This document shows, piece after piece, positions 33,067 to 43,131 of a stretch of DNA of 64,000 bases (positions are counted from its first letter, which is position 1; every line of letters begins with the position of its first letter). The stretch covers positions 1 through 64,000 of the forward strand of contig JBHIEG010000010.1 of assembly GCA_046760505.1 (NCBI GenBank), read 5' to 3'. The notes under the pieces were generated by a model that was not told the origin of the DNA, made no database searches, and saw nothing but the letters and a program-made list of their open reading frames with translations. Made by a program: the position numbers and the translations under genes. The stretch comes from CAYFZR01 sp046760505 [NCBI: Candidatus Hydrothermarchaeota archaeon]. GTDB taxonomy: Archaea; CAYFZR01.

Positions 33067-34422
33067 TCAAAAATCGTATTTTTTTCCTTCCTCAGGCAAA
33101 ATTACCTCTACATCCAAATCAGAGATGAATTTCTTGAATAATTCAGGTCTTTCTGTATGAATGGGGAAAACTTTCCTTGGAGATATCTCTCTTATCATGT
33201 ACTTTATTTCATGAGGAGAAGCGTGCCCAGAGGCGTGCGTTTGATATAGAGGTATCCCCAAGAACTCAAGCCAGTTGAGAAGTTTTTCGTAGCTTATCTC
33301 CATCTCTTCATCAAAGGGCTCGCTCGATGAAAGTATGTAGTTGCTTCCAGCCTCAGGCCTTATATCGATCATCTCATTCATATCGTAGAGAGTGCATACC
33401 AAAACCAGTTCTTCCTGAATTTTGTTTATTTCCTTAGAATCTATTATATTTTCTGGATAGGTTTCTCTGATTCTCTTTTCATATTCTCTGAGGCTCTTCT
33501 TTTCTCTAGCGAAGATTAAGATGTTGGGATCGTTAAGCTTTGGAAGTTCGAGTTTTGGATCCTTTCTTAACATGTGCAGCATGTAGGCCTGCTTCATTGA
33601 TACTCCGAGTTTTCTATCGTTATTCTTCGCTGCTTCATAAAATGTTCTGAGCCTGTCAAAATCTGTCTGGGAAAAACCTGCTAGAACCAATTTTTCTGTA
33701 AGAGATATTATTCTCTCGACTTTGTTGAAAACTTCTTCCTCGCTTTCTATCTTGCAAGCCCCTATGTGTGTGCCCTCTATTAAAAGCACCTCTGGCTCAA
33801 AAGATTTTGCTTTTTCTAAAAAATCTAGGGTCATATTCATCATGGGTCCATGCATCCTGAGATCTCCGCTGTAAACAATATTTCCTTCATTTGTTTCTAA
33901 AATAAAGCCATACGAAGCCGGTACGGAGTGATCTACGTGCACTGGAGTAACCTTAAAATTAGATATTTCTACAGTGTCTCCTGTTCTAAAAGTCCTGAAG
34001 TCCTTACATACTATTTCTTCCCTTGAGGTTAGTTTGCATATGTTGTACCCTTCTCCAATGGATTGAGAAGAAAATTCTCTCGCCACGATTATATTTTTTG
34101 TTGCTTCTCCGCAGTAAACAGGATAATCATCTTTTAAAAACCGAATACAGTCATAGTGATCTGTATGAGGATGAGTTATGATTACTCCATCCAAATGATA
34201 TTTTTTCTCATCTTTTTCATAGAGTCCATCTATATTTGGAAGAATTTTTAAAGCAAGAAGATGTTTTTCTTCTCTAGCCTTTATAAAAGGCTCTTCAAAA
34301 AATCTTTTTTCTCTGGAAAAGTTCTTGCCAAAATCCAAGAATATTCTCGTCTTTTTACCTTCTAAGAGAAACTTATTGCCGCCTATTTCGTTTACTCCGC
34401 CGTAGAATGTAAGGGTGACCAT
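33067..34422 (-). CDS. RNase J-family metallo-beta-lactamase ribonuclease
   Basis: A 451-residue MBL/beta-CASP protein. Motif 1 is near FLDFGKN, motif 2 is THPHTDHYD, HVDHSVPAS and SGDLRMHGP follow, and the beta-CASP end is HASGHASPHEI with FPIHTERPE. It fits archaeal RNase J-like 5'-3' exoribonucleases, shorter than bacterial RNase J. It probably acts in mRNA decay. It stands alone on the minus strand upstream of the vapBC locus. Confidence 0.82.
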   Translation of the reverse strand: MVTLTFYGGVNEIGGNKFLLEGKKTRIFLDFGKNFSREKRFFEEPFIKAREEKHLLALKILPNIDGLYEKDEKKYHLDGVIITHPHTDHYDCIRFLKDDYPVYCGEATKNIIVAREFSSQSIGEGYNICKLTSREEIVCKDFRTFRTGDTVEISNFKVTPVHVDHSVPASYGFILETNEGNIVYSGDLRMHGPMMNMTLDFLEKAKSFEPEVLLIEGTHIGACKIESEEEVFNKVERIISLTEKLVLAGFSQTDFDRLRTFYEAAKNNDRKLGVSMKQAYMLHMLRKDPKLELPKLNDPNILIFAREKKSLREYEKRIRETYPENIIDSKEINKIQEELVLVCTLYDMNEMIDIRPEAGSNYILSSSEPFDEEMEISYEKLLNWLEFLGIPLYQTHASGHASPHEIKYMIREISPRKVFPIHTERPELFKKFISDLDVEVILPEEGKKYDF

Positions 34423-34539
34423 GTTTCTAAGGTGGAGATTATTGGATAAAATGGTTTTGATAAAATACTTCTGTACTCTCTAATCACTCATTTAACCACC
34501 CATCTGATTTGTCAAAATGAAAATTTTAACCAAAGCGAG

Positions 34540-36501
34540 TTATTCCACCCTTCTGGCAGTAAAGATGCCTTTGGTATGAATGCCAAAATACATTCTCCAT
34601 GTATCGTTAATTTTTATAACTGTAACATCGCTGGGCGCATGATAGCCTCGGGCTCTTAAGACTATTTTTGGCGAAGTTAAGGCACTGCCATTTTTGTCTA
34701 ACGTTAAGACATATACTCCTGCATAAGAGTTGCAGTAAAGTTTGATGGTGTCTCCATCTAGAACTAATTCCGGACCATCAATCTGATCGCGCATTTCTTC
34801 ATTTCTGCTGTCAACAACTATTGATTTTGGAATCCAGTTTAAGCCATCAGATGATGTAGCGCTTATTAAGTAATCAATAGGCGCGGGTTTACCTGTTTTG
34901 GGATCGACCTTGCCAAATCTATTTTGTCCAGCCGAGCCGCGATATACCATGAGAAATGTGCCATCCGGTAGTTCGATTACTGTTGGTGAGGCAACATGTT
35001 TTGTATCGTATTCTCCTTGCTGTCCTATTTTAATGCGAAAACCATCTTCTCGAACCCAATTTAAGCCATCTTCAGATATGGCACTCATAATGCCAATTTC
35101 GGGATGTTTATGTGAAGAACCGCCTGTGAAACCCTGAAAGTACATTCTCCACTTGGCTATTTTTCCGGAGGGCAATTTTGGCGCCTTTTTTGGATCAGAT
35201 AATTTTATGACAGAAGGGAAAGTAGCCCACTTCATGCGAATTCCTTCTTCTTTGGTCCAAGTTATCCCATCAGAAGAGACAGCAGAATAAACCTGACCTT
35301 CAAATCCAGGCACCTCGGGCTCCAAGGAATAATATATTCTCAATCTCCCGTCGTCAAGCCTTACCACGTCAGCATCCGCGTATTTTCCAGGGATTACCAC
35401 TTTTTCTTCTTCCCATCTCTCCTTAATTTCTGACTCTTCTCTCTGCGGCTTATAAGTCGTTTTTAATATCGGCTCCTTCATGCCAGGTCGCTCGATTTGT
35501 GGAGGTTGCACTCCAAGTCTTGGTTTTTTACCGTAGAAAAAGGTGAAGCCCCAGACCTCTTGTTTTAAATTTTCTTCGAGCCAGTTTATCAATTCTCTCT
35601 CTTCTTCAGAATTAAGGCTGATAAAAGTTAAAGGGACTTTATATTCTTTTCCTTCTTTGGACCACCCTCCAACTCTAAGAATTACTTTTTTAACGCCATG
35701 CTTTGAGGCCATTTCTTTGGTTTTTTCAACCGAATAGACATAGCATTCTTTGAGCCCTTCTATCTTACCATCTTCTACCTTATCAAAGACTACTTGATCT
35801 TTAGAAAGATAAACACTAATTGCGACATAATCATATCCTGTGACGTTATAATCAAATGGCAAACAATTCTCAGGTCTCTTACCTCTACAGGGATCTATAC
35901 CGATGCCAAGTTTTCCGCTGTAAACTCTTCTAACTTCTTCCCTAAGGTCTTGTATAAAATCTGAAATATTTTTATCATTTCTTTTGAGCGGCAAATTGTT
36001 TACTTCAGTTACAACGGTAAACATGGGCACGTGCTCGCTCTCGGCAAGAGATGCATAATCCAAAATGTAATAGAGGGACTCTTCAAGCAAAACATCATAG
36101 TCTAATTCTTCCGTTTCTCGCATAGTTGGTATATCCACCATCAACTCCAGATAAAGATCATTTTCTTTCGCTTCCTTTATGATTTTTTTAGCATCTCTTA
36201 TTTGGCCTTCTTTTATTTTTTCAGGTGAAGCCGGAAGCGCGCTTGCAGGAAGAGTAAATGGCGCGCCCAAAACTAATGAAACAGCATTTGCGCCCTGTTT
36301 TTTTATCTCTGCTACATCAACATTTTCAAGAGAAGAAGAAAATGCGCTTATGTTCAGAAAGGATGGCTCGCTGACAAAAAGCTCAGGAGATTTCGTTTCT
36401 TCGACTTGTAGCTCCTCTTGCTGTGTCTGTTTCATACATCCACTTAGGAAAGCAAGGCTGATTAACAGGATTGCTAAAGGCGAGATGCAATTGAACTTCA
36501 T
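34540..36501 (-). CDS. lipoprotein, TIM-barrel and beta-propeller glycoside-hydrolase-like protein
   Basis: A 653-residue exported lipoprotein (lipobox LSGC, Cys22). The N-terminal domain (about 45-335) looks like a TIM-barrel glycoside-hydrolase fold; the C-terminal domain (about 365-653) looks like a five-bladed propeller of the GH43/GH130-like type with repeated SSDGITW, SEDGLNW and SSDGLNW blades. It may bind or cleave extracellular polysaccharide. TATA-like TTTAAATAT precedes the ATG closely, suggesting leaderless transcription. It is flanked by unrelated housekeeping genes, so it may be acquired. Substrate unknown. Confidence 0.6.
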   Translation of the reverse strand: MKFNCISPLAILLISLAFLSGCMKQTQQEELQVEETKSPELFVSEPSFLNISAFSSSLENVDVAEIKKQGANAVSLVLGAPFTLPASALPASPEKIKEGQIRDAKKIIKEAKENDLYLELMVDIPTMRETEELDYDVLLEESLYYILDYASLAESEHVPMFTVVTEVNNLPLKRNDKNISDFIQDLREEVRRVYSGKLGIGIDPCRGKRPENCLPFDYNVTGYDYVAISVYLSKDQVVFDKVEDGKIEGLKECYVYSVEKTKEMASKHGVKKVILRVGGWSKEGKEYKVPLTFISLNSEEERELINWLEENLKQEVWGFTFFYGKKPRLGVQPPQIERPGMKEPILKTTYKPQREESEIKERWEEEKVVIPGKYADADVVRLDDGRLRIYYSLEPEVPGFEGQVYSAVSSDGITWTKEEGIRMKWATFPSVIKLSDPKKAPKLPSGKIAKWRMYFQGFTGGSSHKHPEIGIMSAISEDGLNWVREDGFRIKIGQQGEYDTKHVASPTVIELPDGTFLMVYRGSAGQNRFGKVDPKTGKPAPIDYLISATSSDGLNWIPKSIVVDSRNEEMRDQIDGPELVLDGDTIKLYCNSYAGVYVLTLDKNGSALTSPKIVLRARGYHAPSDVTVIKINDTWRMYFGIHTKGIFTARRVE

Positions 36502-36614
36502 AGTTAGAAAAATAACGCCTTATATTTAAAAAACTTTTCTTACTAAGTTTTTCTTTTTTTATTGGGTTCTTGCTTTTTTATCTGGGTTGAGGCACTCCGA
36601 GTAAGTCTCAATTA

Positions 36615-37325
36615 CTACCTCAATCTTAGATCGGTCTTTACGAATTTATTCGCCTCTTTTGCGAGAAAACTCAGAGTTTTTTCATTATAAGGTTTAATTG
36701 ACCTGAAATCAGGATTAAAGGCATTTTTTGGGTTATATTGCTGTAATACGTAACGCTTGCAATCTTTGATAAATTCGGCTATGTTTAAGATGTCCTTCTT
36801 TGAGGTGAGGGTTGGCACGACAGTAGTTCTGAATTCATAATCGATATCAGAATTCTTTAACAGTTTAATGCTTTCTTTTATATTTTCTAAGTTATCAGGT
36901 TTTCCAGTAACTTTAGAATACTTTTTAGGACTCAGACTGGTCTTTATATCCATCGCTACGTAGTCTATCAATTTTTCATCCAATAACTTCTTCAGTAGTC
37001 TTGGATTCGTTCCATTCGTATCTAACTTCACTAAAAAGCCCGCTTCCTTGATTTTTCTTATGAAACTTATCAATGCTTCTCCTTGTAGGGTTGGTTCGCC
37101 TCCTGAGATTACCAATCCGTCTATCCAGTCCTTATTTCTTTTAAGAGTCTCAAGGATTGTGTCTTCGCCAATACTCTCCAGTCCATCTTCACTGAACAAA
37201 TCATGATTGTGGCAGAAAACACATCTGAAATTGCATCTCGAAAGAAATACAACCGAGGATATTTTTCCATCCCAATCTACTAGGGAGGTTTCTATAAAAC
37301 CAGCTATTTTTAACCCATTTTCCAT
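36615..37325 (-). CDS. nrdG: anaerobic ribonucleotide reductase activating protein
   Basis: A 236-residue radical SAM activase. The cluster motif is CNFRCVFC, preceded by the TSLVDWDGKISSVVFL region typical of NrdG/PflA-type enzymes. It installs the glycyl radical on NrdD. GGAAGG precedes the ATG. It is encoded downstream of the thioredoxin-like gene and nrdD on the same strand. Confidence 0.92.
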   Translation of the reverse strand: MENGLKIAGFIETSLVDWDGKISSVVFLSRCNFRCVFCHNHDLFSEDGLESIGEDTILETLKRNKDWIDGLVISGGEPTLQGEALISFIRKIKEAGFLVKLDTNGTNPRLLKKLLDEKLIDYVAMDIKTSLSPKKYSKVTGKPDNLENIKESIKLLKNSDIDYEFRTTVVPTLTSKKDILNIAEFIKDCKRYVLQQYNPKNAFNPDFRSIKPYNEKTLSFLAKEANKFVKTDLRLR

Positions 37326-37380
37326 CGTTGAAACCTTCCTTTCTCCATAATATTTTATTTATCTTATTTATCCATGTATT

Positions 37381-37659
37381 TTATACATTTCTCACCTTGT
37401 GTTTTTTAATTTCGCCAATTATCTCTGATTTTTCTGGAATTACATTGCGCCATGAACTTAATTCAATCTCATTGGAATCTACCAGTATCAGAGTTGGCGT
37501 GATCTCTACATCATAGAAGGCAGCCTCTGCCATTCCATCTGCTTCCCTCAAGTCCAAGTATTCTATCTCAATTTCCTCTTGTTTTTTGATCTCCTCTGCA
37601 ATTTCTTTCACAAAATAACAATTTTTACATCCCTCTTGAGTAAATAGAAGCATTTTCAT
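37381..37659 (-). CDS. thioredoxin-fold protein of the nrd operon
   Basis: A 92-residue glutaredoxin-like protein with CKNC (residues 11-14) and cis-Pro ITPTLIL. It probably supplies reducing equivalents for NrdD or NrdG. The last sense codons of nrdD (GGA GGT) serve as its ribosome-binding site, four bases before ATG 37659, so the genes are translationally linked. Confidence 0.85.
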   Translation of the reverse strand: MKMLLFTQEGCKNCYFVKEIAEEIKKQEEIEIEYLDLREADGMAEAAFYDVEITPTLILVDSNEIELSSWRNVIPEKSEIIGEIKKHKVRNV

Positions 37660-37662
37660 TCT

Positions 37663-39786
37663 TTAACCTCCTATGAAAAATTTTCCAACCCTGTTTCTGT
37701 CTCTTAGCTCCGCTATTTTTCCCTTGTTCCAGTTATTGGTTGTTGAAAAGTAGCCGGTGATCCTTGTGATTCCCTCTATATGGGAAGAGTTACACGAAGG
37801 ACATTTTTCATGTATCCCTCTCGAGGTTTTATGGCATGATTTGCAGTAAGTGAACTCCGGAGAGAAGGCTATTTGTGTGTTTTTTGTATTTTTGAAGGTC
37901 TTTCTGACAAAATTACTTAGTGAAGAAGGATCTGGTTTTGCCTCGCCGAGCCAAACATGGGTCATTGCCCCTGCGTCGATTAAAGGATGGAATATCCCTT
38001 CCTTTGTTACTCTCTCTATGGGTGATATTGGCGCTCCAACGTTGAGGTAGGTAGAGTTCGTGTAATAAACCTCTAAATTTTCTAAGTCTCCTTTTACTAT
38101 TCCCTCTGCTCGATCTCGGTACTGAATTAAATCCAATTTGGCCATTCTATAAGCAGTGGACTCCGCAGGAGTTTGTTCCAAGACAAAGTGCATGTTATTT
38201 TCTCTGCTAAGTTCCTCGCATCTCTTTCTCATGAACGCAACTACCCTAAGTCCAAACTTCAAGGATCTAATGGATTGATGCATCTCCTCTCCGGTATGAT
38301 ATTGAACCAGTTCGTTTAGTCCTAACAATCCTATTAAGTAACTTACCCTGTGCAATCTTAGATAGGGCTCTCCATCGAGTTCCATGGTCAATATGGGAAG
38401 AGGACTATCTTGACCCAAAGCAAGCAATTTCATTATGAAATCTCTCTTTTCCTTGTGGGCTTTAACAGCGAGTTCTAAGGTTTGATCGATAAGCTCGAAT
38501 AATCTATCGTCGTCTCCATTCGAAATATATGCTATTCTCGGTAGATTTAAAGTAACATTTTGCATAGCAGAGTATCTCATCTTCCAAGGATGCTTTGCAT
38601 CGTTTAAATCGTCTTCCTTTAATTTAAACTGTAAACGGCAGCATTCTGAGATCTTTGTCTCATCTCCCCTATCAAATATGAAGTAAGTGTTTCCCATTTC
38701 CGCTGCTACTTTCGAGGCAAGATCTAAAAATTCCTCGTGTCCCTCTGTCTTGAAGAATTTCTCGGTGATATGCAGATCTGGTTTAGGAAAGAAAAATGGT
38801 CTCTTATATCTATCTCCTTCCAGATACACCTCAAAAACTGCTCTCGCAAAGGCTTGAGCCTCTTCTATGTAATCAGAATATGTATTTCCTGTGTATTTCC
38901 CTCCGGGACCTATTGCGGGGACATCGGCAAAATGACTTGGAACTTCCCAATAGTAATTCGTATCTGTAAAAGTGACCTGCCCTCCCCTTGAAACCGCTTG
39001 CTGCGCAAACTCGTATACCATCATTTGCGCAAGCTGTTTGATTCTTTTTTGATCCATTCCAACCAAGAAAGGCGCGATGAAAAGATTAACAGCGTCCCAA
39101 CCAATTGCTCCAGCGAAATGACCTTGTAACGCAGCAGCAAACTTTGTCATGTGTAATATAAGCACTTCAGCATGCTTAGCAGGACTAGCCACGCTTAAAC
39201 TGCCTCTTCCATCCATTACCAGTCCAAATTTCTTGAGATATTCTATGGACTGTCCAGAGCAATACGGTCTATCGATGAATCCCAAGTCGTGCAAATGTAT
39301 CAGACCAATCTGATGTGCGTATGCTATTTCATCCGAGAAAACATTCAGGAGAGCATATTCTTTCTTGGCCCTCTCTGCAACAGTTAAATTGATCGCCTCA
39401 GAAGTGTGGTGAACGTTTGCGTTTTCCTTATTTTTCAAAAAGAATAGGTTTGTCATGTCGTATAAGGGAAGGCCAAGTCTTGTATGCTTTTTCCTGTAAT
39501 CTTCGTATCCATGCTCGATTAATTTGCTGTTAACCAGTTCTCTGATCAGTGGCGCAGACACGAATTCTATCTTCGATTCGTTAACTAAATCTTCCACTTC
39601 TTGAGCAATTTTTTCCGCTATTTCTAGTGGCATATCTGTTTCTTTTTGCAGTGCTTCAATTATTCTCCTTCTGTCCCATTCCACCACCTTGTCTTCACTG
39701 ACTCTCACGAAAATCGTCTCTTCTGTAGGCTCTCTTGCATCTATTTTCACATTTTTTTTTGAGAGGAGATGAGGTCCTTTTGTCAT
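37663..39786 (-). CDS. nrdD: anaerobic (class III) ribonucleoside-triphosphate reductase
   Basis: A 707-residue glycyl-radical enzyme that makes deoxynucleotides without oxygen. It has an N-terminal ATP-cone (about residues 25-115; VVEWDRRRIIEAL), the large catalytic barrel, a C-terminal zinc site (CKSC, CPSC) and the glycyl-radical loop RDRNRVGKFF. With the thioredoxin-like protein and NrdG it forms a complete operon and marks the organism as an anaerobe. Confidence 0.96.
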   Translation of the reverse strand: MTKGPHLLSKKNVKIDAREPTEETIFVRVSEDKVVEWDRRRIIEALQKETDMPLEIAEKIAQEVEDLVNESKIEFVSAPLIRELVNSKLIEHGYEDYRKKHTRLGLPLYDMTNLFFLKNKENANVHHTSEAINLTVAERAKKEYALLNVFSDEIAYAHQIGLIHLHDLGFIDRPYCSGQSIEYLKKFGLVMDGRGSLSVASPAKHAEVLILHMTKFAAALQGHFAGAIGWDAVNLFIAPFLVGMDQKRIKQLAQMMVYEFAQQAVSRGGQVTFTDTNYYWEVPSHFADVPAIGPGGKYTGNTYSDYIEEAQAFARAVFEVYLEGDRYKRPFFFPKPDLHITEKFFKTEGHEEFLDLASKVAAEMGNTYFIFDRGDETKISECCRLQFKLKEDDLNDAKHPWKMRYSAMQNVTLNLPRIAYISNGDDDRLFELIDQTLELAVKAHKEKRDFIMKLLALGQDSPLPILTMELDGEPYLRLHRVSYLIGLLGLNELVQYHTGEEMHQSIRSLKFGLRVVAFMRKRCEELSRENNMHFVLEQTPAESTAYRMAKLDLIQYRDRAEGIVKGDLENLEVYYTNSTYLNVGAPISPIERVTKEGIFHPLIDAGAMTHVWLGEAKPDPSSLSNFVRKTFKNTKNTQIAFSPEFTYCKSCHKTSRGIHEKCPSCNSSHIEGITRITGYFSTTNNWNKGKIAELRDRNRVGKFFIGG

Positions 39787-39903
39787 AATGTTAACTCCTA
39801 AAAGTTTTTTGTTTAGAACCTCTATATTGATTCTATGATTAAAGATTTTCTGTTAGATATTTTAACAAACAGATTAGTAAATCTACAATATGCTAATGTG
39901 GAT

Positions 39904-40569
39904 CTAATAGGTTTCTTTTGCATAGATAGGATGAAGGTGCCTCCTCCTAGCGAATGGTTTAATAAGGGCCATTCCGGCCAGGAAACCTCCTATGTGGGCC
40001 CAGTAAGCGACTCCTGTCTGGGCACCCATAGAAACGAACAACAATTGGTAGGCAAACCAGAAACCTATCAAAACATACGCTGGAAGATATATTACCTGAA
40101 CGATTATGAAAAGAGGAATCGCTGTTTTTATCCTGACTTTAGGAAACAGGGTTACATACCCGCCTAGAACTCCTGATATGGCTCCAGATGCTCCAATCAC
40201 AGGTATGGTTGAATTGCTCGCTGATAACAGGTATACCAGAGATGCAGCGATTCCGCACAGAAAGTAAAATATCAAAAAATTCATCCTTCCGCACATGTCC
40301 TCTATGTTGTCACCAAATATGTAGAGGTAGAGCATGTTACCAAATATGTGCACGAGTCCTCCATGGAGGAACATAGAGGTAAAGAATGTATAATAAGTCC
40401 CTTCAGCAATTACTTTTTTTGGAATAAGACCAAAAATCGTAATTAAGTTAATAGAACTCCCTAAGAATAAGGTTATTTGCAAAGAGAAAATTGCTATGTT
40501 TAAGACTATTAGAGTCCAAGTTACATAAGGACGTAGGCTAGTTGGATTCTCATCCCTCAAAGGAAACAA
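39904..40569 (-). CDS. rhomboid-family intramembrane serine protease
   Basis: A 221-residue six-helix membrane protease. The catalytic Ser is in GASGAISG, the His in AHIGGF, and HGGLVHIFGNMLYL marks the conserved second segment. It cleaves membrane proteins within the bilayer. It lies just downstream of the chorismate mutase/shikimate kinase genes on the same strand. Confidence 0.92.
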   Translation of the reverse strand: MFPLRDENPTSLRPYVTWTLIVLNIAIFSLQITLFLGSSINLITIFGLIPKKVIAEGTYYTFFTSMFLHGGLVHIFGNMLYLYIFGDNIEDMCGRMNFLIFYFLCGIAASLVYLLSASNSTIPVIGASGAISGVLGGYVTLFPKVRIKTAIPLFIIVQVIYLPAYVLIGFWFAYQLLFVSMGAQTGVAYWAHIGGFLAGMALIKPFARRRHLHPIYAKETY

Positions 40570-40578
40570 TGAAATCCC

Positions 40579-40836
40579 TCATTCTACCTGAAGCTCTCTG
40601 CATGCATTTATAATCTCCGAGTATATTTTGGACAGTGCTTCCTTGTTATCGGGACTCGATAACTGGATTGCCCTTTCTAGTACCTCTTTTTCTCTTTTTT
40701 TATCTATTATATCGATATCATGGACTTTCTTTAACCTTGATAATTCTCTAACCAAGTTCAATCTTTTATTCAGGAATTCGACAATTTTTTCGTCAACTTC
40801 ATCAATTTCTGAACGAATTTCATCAATCTTCTTCAT
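40579..40836 (-). CDS. chorismate mutase (AroQ type)
   Basis: An 85-residue all-helical chorismate mutase: IRSEIDEVDEKIVEFLNKR at the start and a catalytic Lys in the VHDIDIIDKKRE region. It converts chorismate to prephenate in Phe/Tyr synthesis. It overlaps the shikimate kinase gene by 14 bases, linking two steps of the same pathway. Confidence 0.9.
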   Translation of the reverse strand: MKKIDEIRSEIDEVDEKIVEFLNKRLNLVRELSRLKKVHDIDIIDKKREKEVLERAIQLSSPDNKEALSKIYSEIINACRELQVE

Positions 40837-41680
40837 TCAATATCCCTGAACCTTCGTTATTTATCTTACTTACCAGAACGTTTCCTATTGATTTCCATGC
40901 CTTTTCAATCCTGATCACATCCTCTTTATCAGCCAGAGCAACGAATGATGGTCCTTTCCCTGATAAACTAGCGGACTTAGCTCCACTTTCAAGAGCTTTT
41001 AAGATTATGCTCGAATCGAAACCTAGTGCTGTGCAGTATATCAATCCATTCAAGGTCATTGCATCGTAGAACTTACCTTCCAATGCCATATCGTGTACTT
41101 TTTCCACCTGAGATCTGAAAATTTTCATTCTTCTTATATTGCTCTCCTTTGTGTATTTTTTCTCCTCCGGAACCAGTATGACCGCATAATCTTCTGATTC
41201 TTCCCTTAGGAGAAGTTTATTATTTATATTATCGGTTACAACGATTCCTCCCAAAAAAGATGCGCATGCATCGTCAAATGCTCCAGTTATAGTCACTCCA
41301 ACCTCCTTAGCAGTTTTCACACCGATTTTGATTGCTTCCATGCTTTCTATCTTCTCATCCAAAGCAGATGCAGTGGCTAAAATTACCGCATTTGCTGCGG
41401 CACTGCTAGAGGAAAGTCCCCTAGCGATGGGCACCTTAGAGTCTGTTTCAACGTAAGCCCCATATTTTGCGCCGAAATAAGAAAGGGTATTTTCAACACA
41501 TTTTTCAATTAACTTTGTACTTTCTACCGGATTGTCTGTGATTCTGCCCCTTATATTCCCGGATTCATTTAAAATCACTCTGGCAGTGACCTTAATATCT
41601 AATCCAAATGCTGCTCCCCTACCACCTGCTATGGCATTTACTATCGTTCCTGCACCAAGGGCATAGGCACTACCCATCAT
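40823..41680 (-). CDS. aroK: shikimate kinase, archaeal GHMP type
   Basis: A 285-residue GHMP-fold shikimate kinase, the archaeal form unrelated to bacterial AroK. The nucleotide loop is PIARGLSSSSAAANA, the start is MMGSAYALGAGTIVNAIAGG (truncated here), and the C-terminal motif is LSGKGPSFVAL. ATG 41680 matches the usual N terminus; a TATA-like ATTAAAAA about 30 bases upstream suggests leaderless transcription. A GTG at 41722 would add 14 unlikely residues. Confidence 0.9.
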   Translation of the reverse strand: MMGSAYALGAGTIVNAIAGGRGAAFGLDIKVTARVILNESGNIRGRITDNPVESTKLIEKCVENTLSYFGAKYGAYVETDSKVPIARGLSSSSAAANAVILATASALDEKIESMEAIKIGVKTAKEVGVTITGAFDDACASFLGGIVVTDNINNKLLLREESEDYAVILVPEEKKYTKESNIRRMKIFRSQVEKVHDMALEGKFYDAMTLNGLIYCTALGFDSSIILKALESGAKSASLSGKGPSFVALADKEDVIRIEKAWKSIGNVLVSKINNEGSGILNEED

Positions 41681-41852
41681 GGGACTCTTATATTTTATTG
41701 ATCTTTTTAATATTGTGGTCACTCCAAAATAGAATCCAGCATAAGCCCAGAGAAGCAGTACAAGTTGAGGAGTATTGGGTTATGGCATAAAATGTGAAAG
41801 TTGTAGCATAAAGGAGAAAAAATATTTTACCTCATTCAAACTTATAGTAAGC

Positions 41853-42329
41853 ATGGAAAGGCTCTGGGCTCCATGGAGGATTGATTACATACTGAAAGAA
41901 AAAGAGGATAAATGCTTCCTATGTGAGAGACCAAAGGAAAAGGATGATGAAAAGAATCTTATAGTTTTTAGAGGAAAAAAATGCTTTGTCATCTTAAACA
42001 GATATCCCTACAACAGCGGACATCTAATGATAGCACCGTACAGACACGTGTTGAATATCGAAGAATTGGACGAAGAAGAGTCAAACGAGCTATTTTCCAT
42101 ATTAAAAAGGACAATAATTGCCTTGAAAGAGGCATTTAGACCTGAAGGATTTAATGTAGGAGTTAACATAGGAGAAGCCGCAGGAGCGGGAGAGGAACAT
42201 CTTCACTTTCATGTCCTGCCTAGATGGATAGGAGATACAAACTTCATGCCCACTCTAGCAGATGTAAAGGTCCTGCCAGAACACCTTAGGGTAACATACG
42301 GAAAACTCTCCAAGTTTTTTGAAGGTTGA
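41853..42329 (+). CDS. HIT family nucleotide hydrolase/transferase
   Basis: A 158-residue histidine-triad protein: MERLWAPWRIDYI start, CFLC zinc pair, NRYPYNSGHLMI and the triad HLHFHVLPRW. It probably hydrolyses dinucleoside polyphosphates or AMP-amino linkages. The start is ATG 41853, the conserved N terminus. It precedes DUF63 by six bases. Confidence 0.92.
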   Translation: MERLWAPWRIDYILKEKEDKCFLCERPKEKDDEKNLIVFRGKKCFVILNRYPYNSGHLMIAPYRHVLNIEELDEEESNELFSILKRTIIALKEAFRPEGFNVGVNIGEAAGAGEEHLHFHVLPRWIGDTNFMPTLADVKVLPEHLRVTYGKLSKFFEG

Positions 42330-42335
42330 GATAAT

Positions 42336-43130
42336 TTGTTCATCAAAAAATATTTTATTGAGCCAATATACAAGCATACTGGCTACAACGTGGTCAATAC
42401 TATCTTTTATGGTCTTTTACTGGGCTTTGGAATAATAGCGAGTGAAAAACTGGTTCGAAGGTTAAACGTAAAAGTTGACAAATACCTTGTCTTCTCCTTG
42501 CTTCCGTTCCTAGTTCTTGCCTCTTGTATTAGGTCCCTTGTAGATGCAAATATCCTCAAAACTTCTTTCTTTTTTGTTACCCCCGGAATATTTTTCTTAA
42601 TCTTTTTCATCGTTTTTACCGTCTTGTTAATTTCATTGCTTCTCGAAAAAAGATTGGGTATTAGATATTACTATACCGCCTCTCTCATTGGAACCTCTCT
42701 CTCAGTTTATCCTCTTTTCATGGTTTTGATTAATGTTATTGCCCTAAAACCGCTGCTATACATATTCCTTACCCTAATTTTATCTACTTCCGTAATATTT
42801 TTGGGTATAAATTATTTAAACATAAGCAAATTTAAGGAAAGTTGGATAAAAGGCGTCTTTTTTGCGCACATGCTTGATTTCAGCGCCACATTTGTAGCGG
42901 TAGATTTTTACGGATACTTCGAAGAACACGTTTTCGAGAATTTTTTGATAAAGATGAGTAATACTGCCTTGATCCTTTTTCCATTAAAGATCGTCGTAAT
43001 CTCTTTCGTCATATTGATTATCCAATCACTAATAGATGAAAAATCCTTGAATTTTTGGTATTTTGCTCTGTTTATCCTTGGATTCTCCCCTGGATTGAGA
43101 GATACGCTTACACTGATGTTGCTTGGGTAA
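42336..43130 (+). CDS. DUF63 family membrane protein
   Basis: A 264-residue polytopic membrane protein of the archaeal DUF63 family: FIEPIYKHTGYNVVNTI at the start, about seven membrane helices, and FFAHMLDFSATFVAV, LRDTLTLMLLG near the end. Function unknown. It starts at TTG 42336 after GGTTGAG. It follows the HIT gene and converges on the wHTH gene with one base between stops. Confidence 0.85.
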   Translation: MFIKKYFIEPIYKHTGYNVVNTIFYGLLLGFGIIASEKLVRRLNVKVDKYLVFSLLPFLVLASCIRSLVDANILKTSFFFVTPGIFFLIFFIVFTVLLISLLLEKRLGIRYYYTASLIGTSLSVYPLFMVLINVIALKPLLYIFLTLILSTSVIFLGINYLNISKFKESWIKGVFFAHMLDFSATFVAVDFYGYFEEHVFENFLIKMSNTALILFPLKIVVISFVILIIQSLIDEKSLNFWYFALFILGFSPGLRDTLTLMLLG

Positions 43131-43131
43131 A

